64,000 nucleotides of DNA from Micrococcales bacterium. Lineage in GTDB: Bacteria > Actinomycetota > Actinomycetes > Actinomycetales > Dermatophilaceae. A model generated the notes under the pieces. It had not been told where the DNA came from and searched no databases. It saw only the letters and a program-made list of their open reading frames with translations. The DNA lies in contig JAJTBD010000012.1 of assembly GCA_021287075.1 (NCBI GenBank), positions 49,487 to 113,486 of the forward strand. Reading direction: 5' to 3'. Position numbers and translations under genes: made by a program. Shown piece by piece: positions 42,648 through 51,017 of this stretch; position 1 is the first letter of the stretch, and every line of letters begins with the position of its first letter.

Positions 42648-42744
42648 GCACAACGACGACTACGGTCGGCAGCCCGGGCGGGCTGCCCGTGCTCACCAGG
42701 CGGGCCGGAGCCGCCAGATCACCTGACCGTGGTCGTCGTTGTGC
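42648..42744. repeat. 97-bp inverted-repeat element, copy 2
   Basis: Arms 42648-42667 and 42725-42744 pair at 19 of 20 positions. A nested GGCAGCCC / GGGCTGCC hairpin lies next to the left arm. Length and arm sequence match the element at 9911-10007. It lies 7 bases 3' of coxG, in the same relation to its neighbour as copy 1. Read on the minus strand, both copies have an in-frame DDHG peptide followed by a TGA at the same position (base 50 of 97). Confidence 0.65.
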
Positions 42745-42751
42745 AGCGTGG

Positions 42752-43732
42752 TCAGCCGCCGAGGTCGCGCAGCCGGTCCTCGATCGCGTCGAGACGGGAG
42801 CGGCCGAGCCGCTTGCCGATGAGGATGCCGAGCAGCAGGCTGCCGAGGGCGGCGCCGGCCTGGATGCCATAGGTCTTGAGCAGGACGGGGCCGACCGTCG
42901 AGCCGAGGTCGATGGCGTCGTCGTCGTCGGACGCGGCCGGTCGGCTGACGGCTGCGGGCCGACGCGATGCAGCCGGCGCGGACGCGAGGTGCGGGTGACC
43001 CGCGGCCACGGCTGGCCCGGCACTGCCGGGCGAGATCGGCTGCGCGACAGGGGTGTCCGAGGAATTGGTTGCTTCGGATCGCTCCGAGTCACCCGGGACC
43101 TCGCTGCCGGTCACGCCGGCAGCACTCCCCTCCGCCGACGCGGCTGCAGCCACGCCCTCGTCAGTGCCACCGCCAGCGCCGCCGATGCCACCACCAGCGG
43201 CCTCGCCGGCCGACGCCGCTGCACCAGGCCCATCCGCGACGGTCGTCTCTGCGGCAGGCCCCGACGCCACCTCGGGGGCATCGCCGGAGTGGCCGAGCTT
43301 GCCCTCGACGCAGTCGATGAACTGGCCGAGGAGCTTGTCGGACACGTCCTGCATGACACCGCGGCCGAACTGGGCCGGCTTGCCGGTCACGTGCAGCTCG
43401 GTGCGCACGTCGGCCCGGGTCTGCCCGGGGCCCTCCTCCGTCAGCTGGATGCTGGCGGTGGCGCCGGCAGTGCCGTTGCCGCGCTTGTCCTTGCCCTTGG
43501 CCTCGATGACGGCGCGGTGGGCGGACTCGTCCTTCTCGACAAAGGTGCCGGACCCGGCATACATCAGGGCGATCGGGCCGAGCTTGACCTTGACGGTGCC
43601 TTTGAAGGAGTCGCCGTCGACCTCGGTGACCGTCGCGCCGGGGAAGCAGCTGCCGACCTGCTCGAGGTCCATGAAGGTCGCCCAGGCCTGCTCGATCGGG
43701 GCGGGGACGGTGAAGGAGTGGGTGAGCTCCAT
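42752..43732 (-). CDS. coxG: CoxG-like SRPBCC protein with C-terminal membrane anchor
   Basis: Carbon-monoxide-dehydrogenase subunit G family, which in Oligotropha helps recruit CO dehydrogenase to the membrane. The SRPBCC fold covers residues about 1-150: MELTHSFTVPAPIEQAWATF, CFPGATVTEVDGDSFKGTVK, KVKLGPIALMYAGSGTFVEK and LHVTGKPAQFGRGVMQDVSD. A long Ala/Gly/Ser-rich linker (about 155-275) leads to a C-terminal hydrophobic segment (IQAGAALGSLLLGILIGKRL). It starts 4 bases after the coxM stop. The 326-aa length exceeds the usual 180-230 because of linker and anchor. Confidence 0.88.
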   Translation of the reverse strand: MELTHSFTVPAPIEQAWATFMDLEQVGSCFPGATVTEVDGDSFKGTVKVKLGPIALMYAGSGTFVEKDESAHRAVIEAKGKDKRGNGTAGATASIQLTEEGPGQTRADVRTELHVTGKPAQFGRGVMQDVSDKLLGQFIDCVEGKLGHSGDAPEVASGPAAETTVADGPGAAASAGEAAGGGIGGAGGGTDEGVAAAASAEGSAAGVTGSEVPGDSERSEATNSSDTPVAQPISPGSAGPAVAAGHPHLASAPAASRRPAAVSRPAASDDDDAIDLGSTVGPVLLKTYGIQAGAALGSLLLGILIGKRLGRSRLDAIEDRLRDLGG

Positions 43733-43736
43733 GCAA

Positions 43737-44591
43737 TCAGCCTCCTGCGGCCGCGAGGACCGCGCGTCGGGTCAGCACCGTCGCGAGGTGCCGGCGGTAG
43801 TCGGAGTCGCCGTTGAGGTCGGTGGGCGGTCTGGTGCCCTCGGCGGCCGCGGCGCAGGCCTCGGCCACGGCGTCCTCGGTGAGCTCCTTGCCGACCAGGG
43901 CCTCCTCGACTGCCTTGGCGCGCAACGGGGTCGCACCCATGTTGGTCAGCCCGACCCGGGCCTCGGCGATCGTGCCGCCCTCGACGCGGACGGCCGCGGC
44001 GACCGCCACGATCGACCACTGGTGGGCGACGCGGACGAACTTCTCGTAGTGACTGCCCCAGCCGGTGTGCCTGGGGAAGCGCACGGCCGTCAGCAGCTCG
44101 CCGTCCTCGACCGCCGTCTCGAAGAGGTCGCGGAAGAACTCCTCGGCCGGCACGGTCCGCTCGCCGCCCTGGCCGGTGATGACGAACTCGGCGCCCAGCG
44201 CCAGCGCCGGGGCACCGACGTCACCGGCCGGGTCGGCGTGGACCAGCGCCCCGCCGATCGTGCCGCGGCGGCGGATCTGGGGGTCGGCGACCTCGGCCAC
44301 TGCCTTGTAGAGCAGGCCGAGGTGCTCGCGCACCAGGTCGCTCCCGAGGACATCGGCATAGGGGGTCATCGCGCCGATGACGATCGCATCGCCGTCCTCG
44401 CGGATGCCGCGCAGCTCCTCGATGCGGCCGAGGTCGACAACGGTCTCGGGCGTGTTGAGCCGCATCCGCAGGATGGGGATCAGCGACTGGCCGCCGGCCA
44501 GCACCTTGGCGTCGTCGCCATGCTCGGCCAGGGCCGCGAGCGCATCGGCCACGGAGGTCGGGGCCACATAGTCGAATGCCGCGGGGATCAT
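43737..44591 (-). CDS. coxM: CO-dehydrogenase-type medium subunit, FAD-binding
   Basis: FAD subunit of the molybdenum hydroxylase, 284 aa, passing electrons from the [2Fe-2S] centres to an acceptor. It has [20 protein letters not shown], the FAD motifs VLAGGQSLIPILRMRLNTPE (near 30) and RRRGTIGGALVHADPAGDV (near 100), and a C-terminal CO_deh_flav_C domain (VGLTNMGATPLRAKAVEEAL). The ATG overlaps the coxL stop as ATGA. Confidence 0.92.
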   Translation of the reverse strand: MIPAAFDYVAPTSVADALAALAEHGDDAKVLAGGQSLIPILRMRLNTPETVVDLGRIEELRGIREDGDAIVIGAMTPYADVLGSDLVREHLGLLYKAVAEVADPQIRRRGTIGGALVHADPAGDVGAPALALGAEFVITGQGGERTVPAEEFFRDLFETAVEDGELLTAVRFPRHTGWGSHYEKFVRVAHQWSIVAVAAAVRVEGGTIAEARVGLTNMGATPLRAKAVEEALVGKELTEDAVAEACAAAAEGTRPPTDLNGDSDYRRHLATVLTRRAVLAAAGG

Positions 44592-47119
44592 CGCTCTGCT
44601 CCATCGCCGGGGGTGGTGTCGGGACTCATGCTGTCGGGACCGCCGACCTCGGCGCCGCTGACGGCGGCGTCGGTCTCGGGGGTGTCCTGGTTGGGTGCGT
44701 CGCCGAAGTGGGGCTGCTGCGTCGCCGGCGTCGCGGCCTGCTGCTCCTGCCCGGCCGACTGGATGGCCTTCCACACCCGCTCTGGGGTCAGCGGCATCCG
44801 GATGTCGTCGATGCCGAGGTGGCGCACGGCATCGACCACGGCGTTGACGATGGCCGGCGTGGAGGCGATGGTGCCCGCCTCGCCGACGCCCTTGGCGCCC
44901 ATCTCGTTGGTCGTGGCAGGGGTGACGGTGCGGTCGGTCTCGAAGGAGATCGTGTCGGCCGCCGTCGGCAGCGTGTAGTCGACGAAGGACCCGGTGACGA
45001 GGGTGCCCTCGTCGTCATAGACCGCCTCCTCCCACAGCGCCTGGGAGATGCCCTGGACGAGGCCGCCGTGCACCTGGCCCTCGGCGATGAGCGGGTTGAC
45101 CGCGTTGCCGATGTCATCGACCGCGACGTATTTGGTCAGCGCCACCTTGCCGGTCTCGGTGTCGACCTCGACCAGCGCGAGGTGGGTGCCGTGCGGGAAG
45201 GAGAGGTTGATCGGGTCGAAGGTCGCCTCCGCGTCGAGCGAGGGCTCCATCATGTCGGGCAGGTTGTGGGCCGCGAAGGTCGCGAGCGCCAGGTCGCCGA
45301 TGCCGACACCTGTGTCGGTGCCCTTGACGGTGAACTGCCCCTTGTCGAACTCGATGTCGTCGACATTGGCCTCGAGCAGGTGTGCCGCAAGGGGTTTGGC
45401 CTTCTCGATGACCTTCTGGGCCGCCTTGAGGACGGCCGAGCCGCCGACGACGAGCGAGCGCGAGCCATAGGTGTCCATGCCGCGCGGCGCGATCTGGGTG
45501 TCGCCGTGCAGCACCTCGACGTCCTCGAAGGGCACGCCTAGCTTGTCGGCCACCAGCTGGCTCCACGCGGTCTCGTGGCCCTGCCCGTGGGCGGAGGAGC
45601 CCGTGACGACCTCGATCTTGCCGGTCGGCAGCATCCGGATCGAGGCGTGCTCCCAGCCACCGGCGCCGTAGTTGGCCTCGCCGAGCGCCCGTGAGGGCGC
45701 GAGCCCGCACGCCTCGGTGAAGGTCGAGATGCCGATGCCGAGCAGGACCTTCTCCCCCGCCTCCCGGCGCCGGCGCTGCTCCTCGCGCAGCGCGGCATAC
45801 CCGAACATCTCCTCGGCGCGCGCGGTGGCCGCCTCGTAGTTGCCGGAGTCGTATTCGAGACCGGAGACGGTCGCGTAGGGGAACTCCTCGTGGGCGATCC
45901 AGTTCTTCTTGCGCACCTCCATCGGGTCCATCCCGATGTGGGCGGCGAAGTCGCTGACGAGCCGCTCGATCGCGAAGGTCGCCTCCGGCCGGCCGGCTCC
46001 GCGGTAGGCGTCGGTCCAGGTCTTGTTGGTGAAGACGTTGTCGCAGATGAAGGTGTAGGAGGGGATCTTGTAGATCGCGTTGAACATGTTGGCGCCCAGG
46101 ATCGGGACACCCGAGGTGACCAGGCCGAGATAGGCGCCCATGTCGGCCAGCAGCTCGACCTTGAGGCCGAGCATCGTGCCGTCCTTCTTGGCGGCGAGGG
46201 TCAGCCGCTGCCACTGGTCGCGGCCATGGTGGGCGGCCAGGAGCGACTCGCTGCGGGTCTCGGTCCACTTCACCGGACGGCCGGTATGCCGCGCGGCCAG
46301 GAAGGTGATGACCTCCTCGGGCGTGACCTGGAGCTTGCCGCCGAAGCCGCCACCGACGTCGGGGGCGATGATGCGCAGCTTGGACTCGGGCACGCCCAGC
46401 GTCAGCGCGAGCATCAGCCGCAGGATGTGCGGGACCTGCGTGGAGGACCACATGACGAACTGCTCGCCGGTGGGGTCGACCACGACCGAGCGCGGCTCCA
46501 TGAAGGCCGGGATGAGGCGCTGCTGGCGGTACTCCCGCTCGAAGACGACCTCGGCGTCGCGGATGGCGTCCTCGACATTGCCGCCCGTGCCGATCTCGTG
46601 GGAGTGCAGCTCGAAGTGGGCGCTGATGTTGGTGCCGAGGTCGGGGTGGGCGATGACCTCGTCGGCCGCGGCCTTCTTGAGGTCGAGGACGGCGGGCAGC
46701 TCGTCGTAGTCGACGTCGACGAGCTCGGCCGCGTCGCGGGCCGCACGCGGGGTGCGGGCGATGACGACCGCCACGACCTCACCGGCGAAGGCGACGCGGT
46801 CGACGGCGATGGCCGGGTGGGGCGGGGCCTTCTGGTCGGCCACGATCGGCCACGCGTTGGGCAGCGACCCCTGGATGTCCTTGACGTCCTGGCCGGTCAG
46901 CACGGCGACGACATTGGGCGCCTGCTTGGCCTCCTCGACGTCGATCGCGGTGATCGTCGCGTGGGCGAACGGGCTTCTGACACAGGCGATGTGGAGCATC
47001 CCGGCCAGCTGGAGGTTGTCGGTCCACTTGGTGCGGCCGGTGATGAGGCGGGCGTCCTCCTTGCGGCGACGTGGGCGGCCGATCTCGGCCTGGGCGGTGG
47101 TCTCGTCGGCGACGGTCAT
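44588..47119 (-). CDS. coxL: form II CO-dehydrogenase-type large subunit, molybdopterin-binding
   Basis: Molybdenum-binding catalytic subunit, 843 aa. The active-site loop reads [20 protein letters not shown] near residue 371, the form II signature AYRGAGR; the form I CO-oxidiser motif AYxCSFR is absent. Other landmarks are [60 protein letters not shown] and the base-providing Glu context [12 protein letters not shown]. An unusual Gln/Thr/Pro-rich tail follows residue 800. Form II enzymes are common in actinobacteria; CO oxidation has not been firmly shown for all, so an aldehyde or purine substrate is possible. ATG overlaps the coxS stop. Confidence 0.92.
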   Translation of the reverse strand: MTVADETTAQAEIGRPRRRKEDARLITGRTKWTDNLQLAGMLHIACVRSPFAHATITAIDVEEAKQAPNVVAVLTGQDVKDIQGSLPNAWPIVADQKAPPHPAIAVDRVAFAGEVVAVVIARTPRAARDAAELVDVDYDELPAVLDLKKAAADEVIAHPDLGTNISAHFELHSHEIGTGGNVEDAIRDAEVVFEREYRQQRLIPAFMEPRSVVVDPTGEQFVMWSSTQVPHILRLMLALTLGVPESKLRIIAPDVGGGFGGKLQVTPEEVITFLAARHTGRPVKWTETRSESLLAAHHGRDQWQRLTLAAKKDGTMLGLKVELLADMGAYLGLVTSGVPILGANMFNAIYKIPSYTFICDNVFTNKTWTDAYRGAGRPEATFAIERLVSDFAAHIGMDPMEVRKKNWIAHEEFPYATVSGLEYDSGNYEAATARAEEMFGYAALREEQRRRREAGEKVLLGIGISTFTEACGLAPSRALGEANYGAGGWEHASIRMLPTGKIEVVTGSSAHGQGHETAWSQLVADKLGVPFEDVEVLHGDTQIAPRGMDTYGSRSLVVGGSAVLKAAQKVIEKAKPLAAHLLEANVDDIEFDKGQFTVKGTDTGVGIGDLALATFAAHNLPDMMEPSLDAEATFDPINLSFPHGTHLALVEVDTETGKVALTKYVAVDDIGNAVNPLIAEGQVHGGLVQGISQALWEEAVYDDEGTLVTGSFVDYTLPTAADTISFETDRTVTPATTNEMGAKGVGEAGTIASTPAIVNAVVDAVRHLGIDDIRMPLTPERVWKAIQSAGQEQQAATPATQQPHFGDAPNQDTPETDAAVSGAEVGGPDSMSPDTTPGDGAER

Positions 47120-47604
47120 GCCTGCTCCCCTCCCTGCTGGCCGGCGAGCGCGCCCGCAGCCTGCTGCACTGCCTTGACGATGTTCTGGTATCCGGTGCAC
47201 CGGCAGAGGTTGCCCTCGAGGCCGACCCGGATCTGCTCCTCGGTCGGGTTGGGGTTCTCGCGCAGCACGTCGCAGGCCTGCATGATCATGCCGGGCGTGC
47301 AGTAGCCGCACTGGAGCGCGTGGTTCTCGTGGAAGGCGGTCTGCATCGGGTGCAGCTGCCCGTCGGTGGCCAGCCCCTCGATGGTGGTGACCTCGTGGCC
47401 GTCGGCCTGCACCGCGAGCATGTTGCACGACTTCACGCTGCGCCCGTCGACGTGCACCGTGCAGGCGCCGCAGTTGCTGGTGTCGCAGCCGATGACCGTG
47501 CCGACCTTGCCGAGCTGCTCGCGCAGGTAGTGGACAAGGAGCATGCGCGGCTCGACCTCGTCCTCGTAGGTGCTCCCATCGACGGTGACGCGGATCGTCG
47601 TCAT
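47116..47604 (-). CDS. coxS: CO-dehydrogenase-type small subunit, [2Fe-2S]
   Basis: Iron-sulfur subunit, 162 aa. Proximal plant-type centre: Cys 40, 45, 48 and 60 ([21 protein letters not shown]). Second centre: Cys 99, 102, 134 and 136 (CGYCTPG, CRCTGYQ). Electrons pass from the Mo site of coxL through both to the FAD of coxM. First gene of the coxS-coxL-coxM-coxG unit, with a candidate promoter and a CRP-like operator directly upstream. Confidence 0.95.
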   Translation of the reverse strand: MTTIRVTVDGSTYEDEVEPRMLLVHYLREQLGKVGTVIGCDTSNCGACTVHVDGRSVKSCNMLAVQADGHEVTTIEGLATDGQLHPMQTAFHENHALQCGYCTPGMIMQACDVLRENPNPTEEQIRVGLEGNLCRCTGYQNIVKAVQQAAGALAGQQGGEQA

Positions 47605-47639
47605 CGCTCACTCCCTTGTGTTCGACGCCTGGTGTGCCG

Positions 47640-47668
47640 ATCCTGTCGCCCCGCGGCGCGTGTGACAA
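47640..47668 (-). promoter_or_regulatory. predicted promoter of the coxS-L-M-G unit
   Basis: TTGTCA (47663-47668) and CAGGAT (47640-47645) are 17 bases apart on the minus strand, close to the housekeeping pattern. The -35 lies inside a CRP-like palindrome. The leader would be about 30 bases. Confidence 0.5.
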
Positions 47669-47676
47669 GGGTCACG
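47661..47676. promoter_or_regulatory. CRP/GlxR-like operator upstream of coxS
   Basis: TGTGA-CAAGGG-TCACG fits the cAMP-CRP/GlxR consensus TGTGAnnnnnnTCACA at 9 of 10 specified bases. It overlaps the candidate -35 box, so a bound regulator would either repress or, by class II contacts, activate. Actinobacterial CRP proteins use this consensus; the link to CO metabolism is inferred. Confidence 0.5.
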
Positions 47677-47722
47677 TCGAGGCGATCTCGTCGCGCGGCC
47701 CTCGGGGAGCGCCCAGATCGGA

Positions 47723-47755
47723 CGTATGCCGCGGGGCCCGGCCCCGCGGCATACG
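47723..47755 (-). terminator. GTATGCC-paired hairpin downstream of coxF
   Basis: Perfect 15-bp stem CGTATGCCGCGGGGC / GCCCCGCGGCATACG with a 3-base loop, 3 bases after the coxF stop. It separates the maturation genes from the structural coxS-L-M-G unit, which then has its own promoter. Confidence 0.8.
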
Positions 47756-47757
47756 CC

Positions 47758-48882
47758 TCAGCCGTCGTGGTGGATCCGGCCGGAGGTGCCGGTGAGACGC
47801 TCGCCGTGCCCGCCCCAGCGCAGCGCGATGATCTCGGCGGCGATGGAGACGGCCGTCTCCTCAGGGGTGCGTGCGCCGAGGTCGAGCCCGATGGGGCTGG
47901 AGAGGCGATCGAGCTCAGCGTCGCCCAGCCCGGCCTCGCGCAGGCGGGCCAGCCGGTCGTCGTGGGTGCGCCGCGAGCCCATCGCACCGACATAGGCGAG
48001 CTCGGGCAGGCGCAGCGCGATCTCGAGCAGGGGGACGTCGAACTTCGGGTCGTGGGTGAGGACGCACACGACCGTCCGGCCGTCGACGCGGTCGGCGTCG
48101 ACCTCCTCCTGGAGATAGCGGTGCGGCCACTCGACGACCACCTCGTCGGCAGATGGGAAGCGTGTCGCGGTCGCGAAGACGGGGCGGGCGTCGCAGACGG
48201 TCACGCGGTAGCCGAGGAAGTGGCCCACCTGCGCGACAGCGGCGGCGAAGTCGATGGCGCCGAAGACGAGCATCCGCGGTGGCGGGGCAAAGACCGAGAC
48301 GAAGACGCGCATGCCCTCACCCCGTCGCTCACCGTCGGGGCCGTATCCGAGGGCCTCGCTGCGCCCTTGTGCGAGAAGGCCTCTCGCGTCATCGATGACG
48401 GCGTGGTCGGCGCGCTCGCTGCCGAGGCTGCCCGAGACGTCACCGTCGGGGCGGATCACCAGTCGCCGGCCCAGCCACTGGGGTTCGGGGTGCTCCACGA
48501 CGGTGGCGACGGCGACCGGGCGGTGGGCCTCGACATCGGCGGCGACGGCTCCGAGCCCGGGGAAGGTCTCCTTGCTGACCGACTCCACGAAGACGTCGAG
48601 GATGCCGCCACAGGTGAGGCCGACGGCGAAGGCATCGTCATCGCTGACGCCATAGCGGCGCAGCACCGGCGTGCCGTCGGCGACGACCGACTGGGACAGC
48701 TCATAGACGGCACCCTCCACGCAGCCGCCCGAGACCGACCCGACGGCCTCGCCCCCCGGCCCGACGAGCATCGAGGCCCCCGCGGGCCGCGGCGCGGACC
48801 GGAAGGTCGCGATCACCGTGCCGACACCGACGCTCTCGCCGGCCTCCCACCACCGCAGCAGGTCCGGCAGCACCTCACGCAT
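47758..48882 (-). CDS. coxF: XdhC/CoxF-family molybdenum-cofactor insertion protein
   Basis: Maturation factor of molybdenum hydroxylases, 374 aa. The XdhC N-terminal domain has GTVIATFRSAPRPAGASMLV, VGSVSGGCVEGAVYELSQSV and GVSDDDAFAVGLTCGGILDV. A Rossmann C-terminal domain follows: PRMLVFGAIDFAAAVAQVGH, VVEWPHRYLQEE, VCVLTHDPKFDVPLLEIALR and YVGAMGSRRTHDDRL. This fits a role in sulfuration or insertion of the cofactor. It overlaps coxE by 8 bases. Confidence 0.9.
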   Translation of the reverse strand: MREVLPDLLRWWEAGESVGVGTVIATFRSAPRPAGASMLVGPGGEAVGSVSGGCVEGAVYELSQSVVADGTPVLRRYGVSDDDAFAVGLTCGGILDVFVESVSKETFPGLGAVAADVEAHRPVAVATVVEHPEPQWLGRRLVIRPDGDVSGSLGSERADHAVIDDARGLLAQGRSEALGYGPDGERRGEGMRVFVSVFAPPPRMLVFGAIDFAAAVAQVGHFLGYRVTVCDARPVFATATRFPSADEVVVEWPHRYLQEEVDADRVDGRTVVCVLTHDPKFDVPLLEIALRLPELAYVGAMGSRRTHDDRLARLREAGLGDAELDRLSSPIGLDLGARTPEETAVSIAAEIIALRWGGHGERLTGTSGRIHHDG

Positions 48883-49963
48883 GGGCGACGACCTCCGTCA
48901 GCTCGGTGAACGCCGCCATCGAGTGGCCGGCGACGAAGTGGTCGAGGTGGGGCAGCACCGCGACGATGCCCGACTGCACCGGCAGATAGCCGGCCTTGCC
49001 GCGGTGCGGGTTGACCCAGACGACGCTGTGCGCGAGCGCGTGCAGCCTCCGCATCTGCTCGCCCAGCTGCTCGGGCGCCTCCCGCTCCCACCCGTCGCTG
49101 AAGACGACCACCGTTGCGCCACGGGCCATCCCGCGCCGTCCCCAGCGGTCGAGGAAGGCCGCGATCCCCTGGCCGAGACGGGTGCCACCCGACCAGTCGG
49201 GGACGACGGAGCCGGCGGCGGCGATGGCCCGGTCGGGGTCCCGGTGGCGCAGCGCGCGCGTGACGTGGGTCAGACGGGTGCCGAGTGTGAAGACCTCGGA
49301 GCTGCGGCTGGCCAGCACATAGCGGTGGGCGAGCCGCAGCAGCGCGTCGGCATAGGGGGCCATCGAGCCGGAGACGTCGATGAGCAGCACCACCCGGCGG
49401 TCACGGACGGCCCTTCTGCGCCAGGCGATCTCGCCCGGCTCGCCCAGTCGGCGCAGCTGGGCCCGCAGGGTCGCCGGCGCGTCGACCTCACCCCGGCGGG
49501 AGCGGGTATGCCGCCGGTGCGGGCGGGTGGGCACGCGCGGGTTGAGTGTCGCGAAGAGGCCTGCCAGATAGGCGCGTTCGGCCGCCGAGAGCTCGGCGAT
49601 GTCGCGGTGGCGGAGCACCTCGGTCGTCGACGCGGCCGCGTGCACGGCCTCGTCCTGCTCGCCTGCACCGTCGGGGCCGGCTCCGTCGAGCCCGGCCTGT
49701 GGGCTCACCCGCGGCGAGGGTGACCGCTCGGCCAGGCCGGCGGGTTGGCCGCTGAACCACGCGGTGAAGACACGGTCGAAGCGCTCGAGGTCATCGGGCC
49801 CCGCGCAGAGCGTGGCCCGCCCGGCGGCGTGCACCCCGCGCTGGTCGTCCATCCCCACCAGCGCGCACGACCGCAGGAAGGTCTCCTCACGGTCCGGCGT
49901 CACCGCCACCCCGGCGGCGCGCAGCGCCCGGCTGAAGCCGAGCAGGATCTCGTCGGCGTCCAT
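48875..49963 (-). CDS. coxE: VWA-domain protein of CO-dehydrogenase maturation (CoxE-like)
   Basis: A 362-aa protein with a C-terminal von Willebrand factor A domain: VVLLIDVSGSMAPYADALLR (MIDAS), GTRLTHVTRALRHRDPDRAI, DWSGGTRLGQGIAAFLDRWG and ATVVVFSDGWEREAPEQLGE. The N-terminal half has RALRAAGVAVTPDREETFLR, typical of the family. CoxE works with the AAA protein CoxD to build the Mo-Cu centre in Oligotropha. ATG at 49963, 4 bases after the coxD stop. Confidence 0.9.
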   Translation of the reverse strand: MDADEILLGFSRALRAAGVAVTPDREETFLRSCALVGMDDQRGVHAAGRATLCAGPDDLERFDRVFTAWFSGQPAGLAERSPSPRVSPQAGLDGAGPDGAGEQDEAVHAAASTTEVLRHRDIAELSAAERAYLAGLFATLNPRVPTRPHRRHTRSRRGEVDAPATLRAQLRRLGEPGEIAWRRRAVRDRRVVLLIDVSGSMAPYADALLRLAHRYVLASRSSEVFTLGTRLTHVTRALRHRDPDRAIAAAGSVVPDWSGGTRLGQGIAAFLDRWGRRGMARGATVVVFSDGWEREAPEQLGEQMRRLHALAHSVVWVNPHRGKAGYLPVQSGIVAVLPHLDHFVAGHSMAAFTELTEVVAHA

Positions 49964-49967
49964 CGGC

Positions 49968-50858
49968 TCACCCGGCGAGCAGCCGGTCGAGGGCGAGTCG
50001 CACCCGCTCGGCGTCCTCGCGGTATTTGACGGCGACACCCAGGCTGGCCGCCGCGCTCTCGGTGTCGATCTCGCTGACCCCGAGCGCGTCCAGGGCGCGG
50101 GCCCAGTCGAGGGTCTCGGCCACACCCGGCGGCTTGACCATGCCGGGCTCGACGCGGACATTGTGGACCAGCGTCACGACCTGTCGGGCCAGGGCCTCGG
50201 AGACCTCGGGGGCGCGGCTGCGCACGATCGCCAGCTCGCGCTCGAGACCCGGGTGGTCGATCCAGTGATATAGGCAGCGGCGCTTGAGCGCGTCGTGCAG
50301 TTCGCGGGTGCGGTTGGAGGTGAGCACCACCAGCGGCGGCTGTGCGGCCGCGACGGCGCCGAGCTCGGGAACGGTCACCTGCCAGGTCGAGAGGACCTCG
50401 AGCAGGAATGCCTCGAACTCGTCGTCGGCCCGGTCGACCTCGTCGATGAGCAGCACGCAGGGGCTCTCGCGCAGCGCCCGCAGGACCGGCCGGGCGAGCA
50501 GGAAACGCTCGTCGAACAGGCCCTCCTCGACCTGCTCCACACTGCCGCGCCCGTCCTCGCCGGCGACGGCCTCGAGGGCGCGCAGGCGGAGGATCTGGCG
50601 GGGGAAGTCCCAGTCATAGAGCGCCTGGGTCGCGTCGACGCCCTCATAGCACTGGAGCCGGATCAGCGGGATGTCATAGGCCTGCGAGAGCGCCTCGGCC
50701 AGCGCGGTCTTGCCGGTCCCCGGCTCCCCCTCGAGCAGCAGCGGTCGCTCCAGGCGCATGGCGAGGAAGGCCACCGTCGCCAGGGCGTCGTCGGCGAGAT
50801 ATCCCGTCTCCGCCAGGCGTCCGGCGATGCCCGCCGCGGTCTCGACGCTGAGATCCAT
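49968..50858 (-). CDS. coxD: MoxR/CoxD-type AAA ATPase
   Basis: A 296-aa AAA+ ATPase. Walker A is LLLEGEPGTGKTALAEALSQ near residue 41 and Walker B SPCVLLIDEVDRADDEFEAF near 137; sensor 1 is PLVVLTSNRTRELHDALKRR. In Oligotropha CoxD acts as a chaperone that completes the active site of CO dehydrogenase, together with CoxE. The start ATG at 50858 has CACTCT 7 bases upstream, a possible leaderless -10. Confidence 0.9.
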   Translation of the reverse strand: MDLSVETAAGIAGRLAETGYLADDALATVAFLAMRLERPLLLEGEPGTGKTALAEALSQAYDIPLIRLQCYEGVDATQALYDWDFPRQILRLRALEAVAGEDGRGSVEQVEEGLFDERFLLARPVLRALRESPCVLLIDEVDRADDEFEAFLLEVLSTWQVTVPELGAVAAAQPPLVVLTSNRTRELHDALKRRCLYHWIDHPGLERELAIVRSRAPEVSEALARQVVTLVHNVRVEPGMVKPPGVAETLDWARALDALGVSEIDTESAAASLGVAVKYREDAERVRLALDRLLAG

Positions 50859-50928
50859 GCGCCCAAGAGTGCCTCACGGGTATGCCGTTTGGGCACCCCC
50901 CGCCCCTCCCAGCTCTCGCCTCAGCCCC

Positions 50929-50988
50929 TCCAAACAGGCGGTTTGGACGGCGACACGCCATGCCGCCCGACCAAACCGCCTGTTTGGA
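50929..50988 (-). terminator. nested inverted repeat downstream of the MocA-like gene
   Basis: Arms TCCAAACAGGCGGTTTGG (50929-50946) and its exact complement (50971-50988) form an 18-bp stem. Each arm is itself a palindrome (CCAAAC ... GTTTGG), so two small hairpins or one large one can form. It lies 30 bases after the mocA-like stop. Confidence 0.65.
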
Positions 50989-51017
50989 CGGTTGGGGGGC
51001 ATGGAGGGCGCGCGGGG

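Noticed and set aside
44588..47119. Form I (classical CO-oxidising) CoxL
   Set aside because: The diagnostic AYxCSFR motif is absent and AYRGAGR is present, which is form II.
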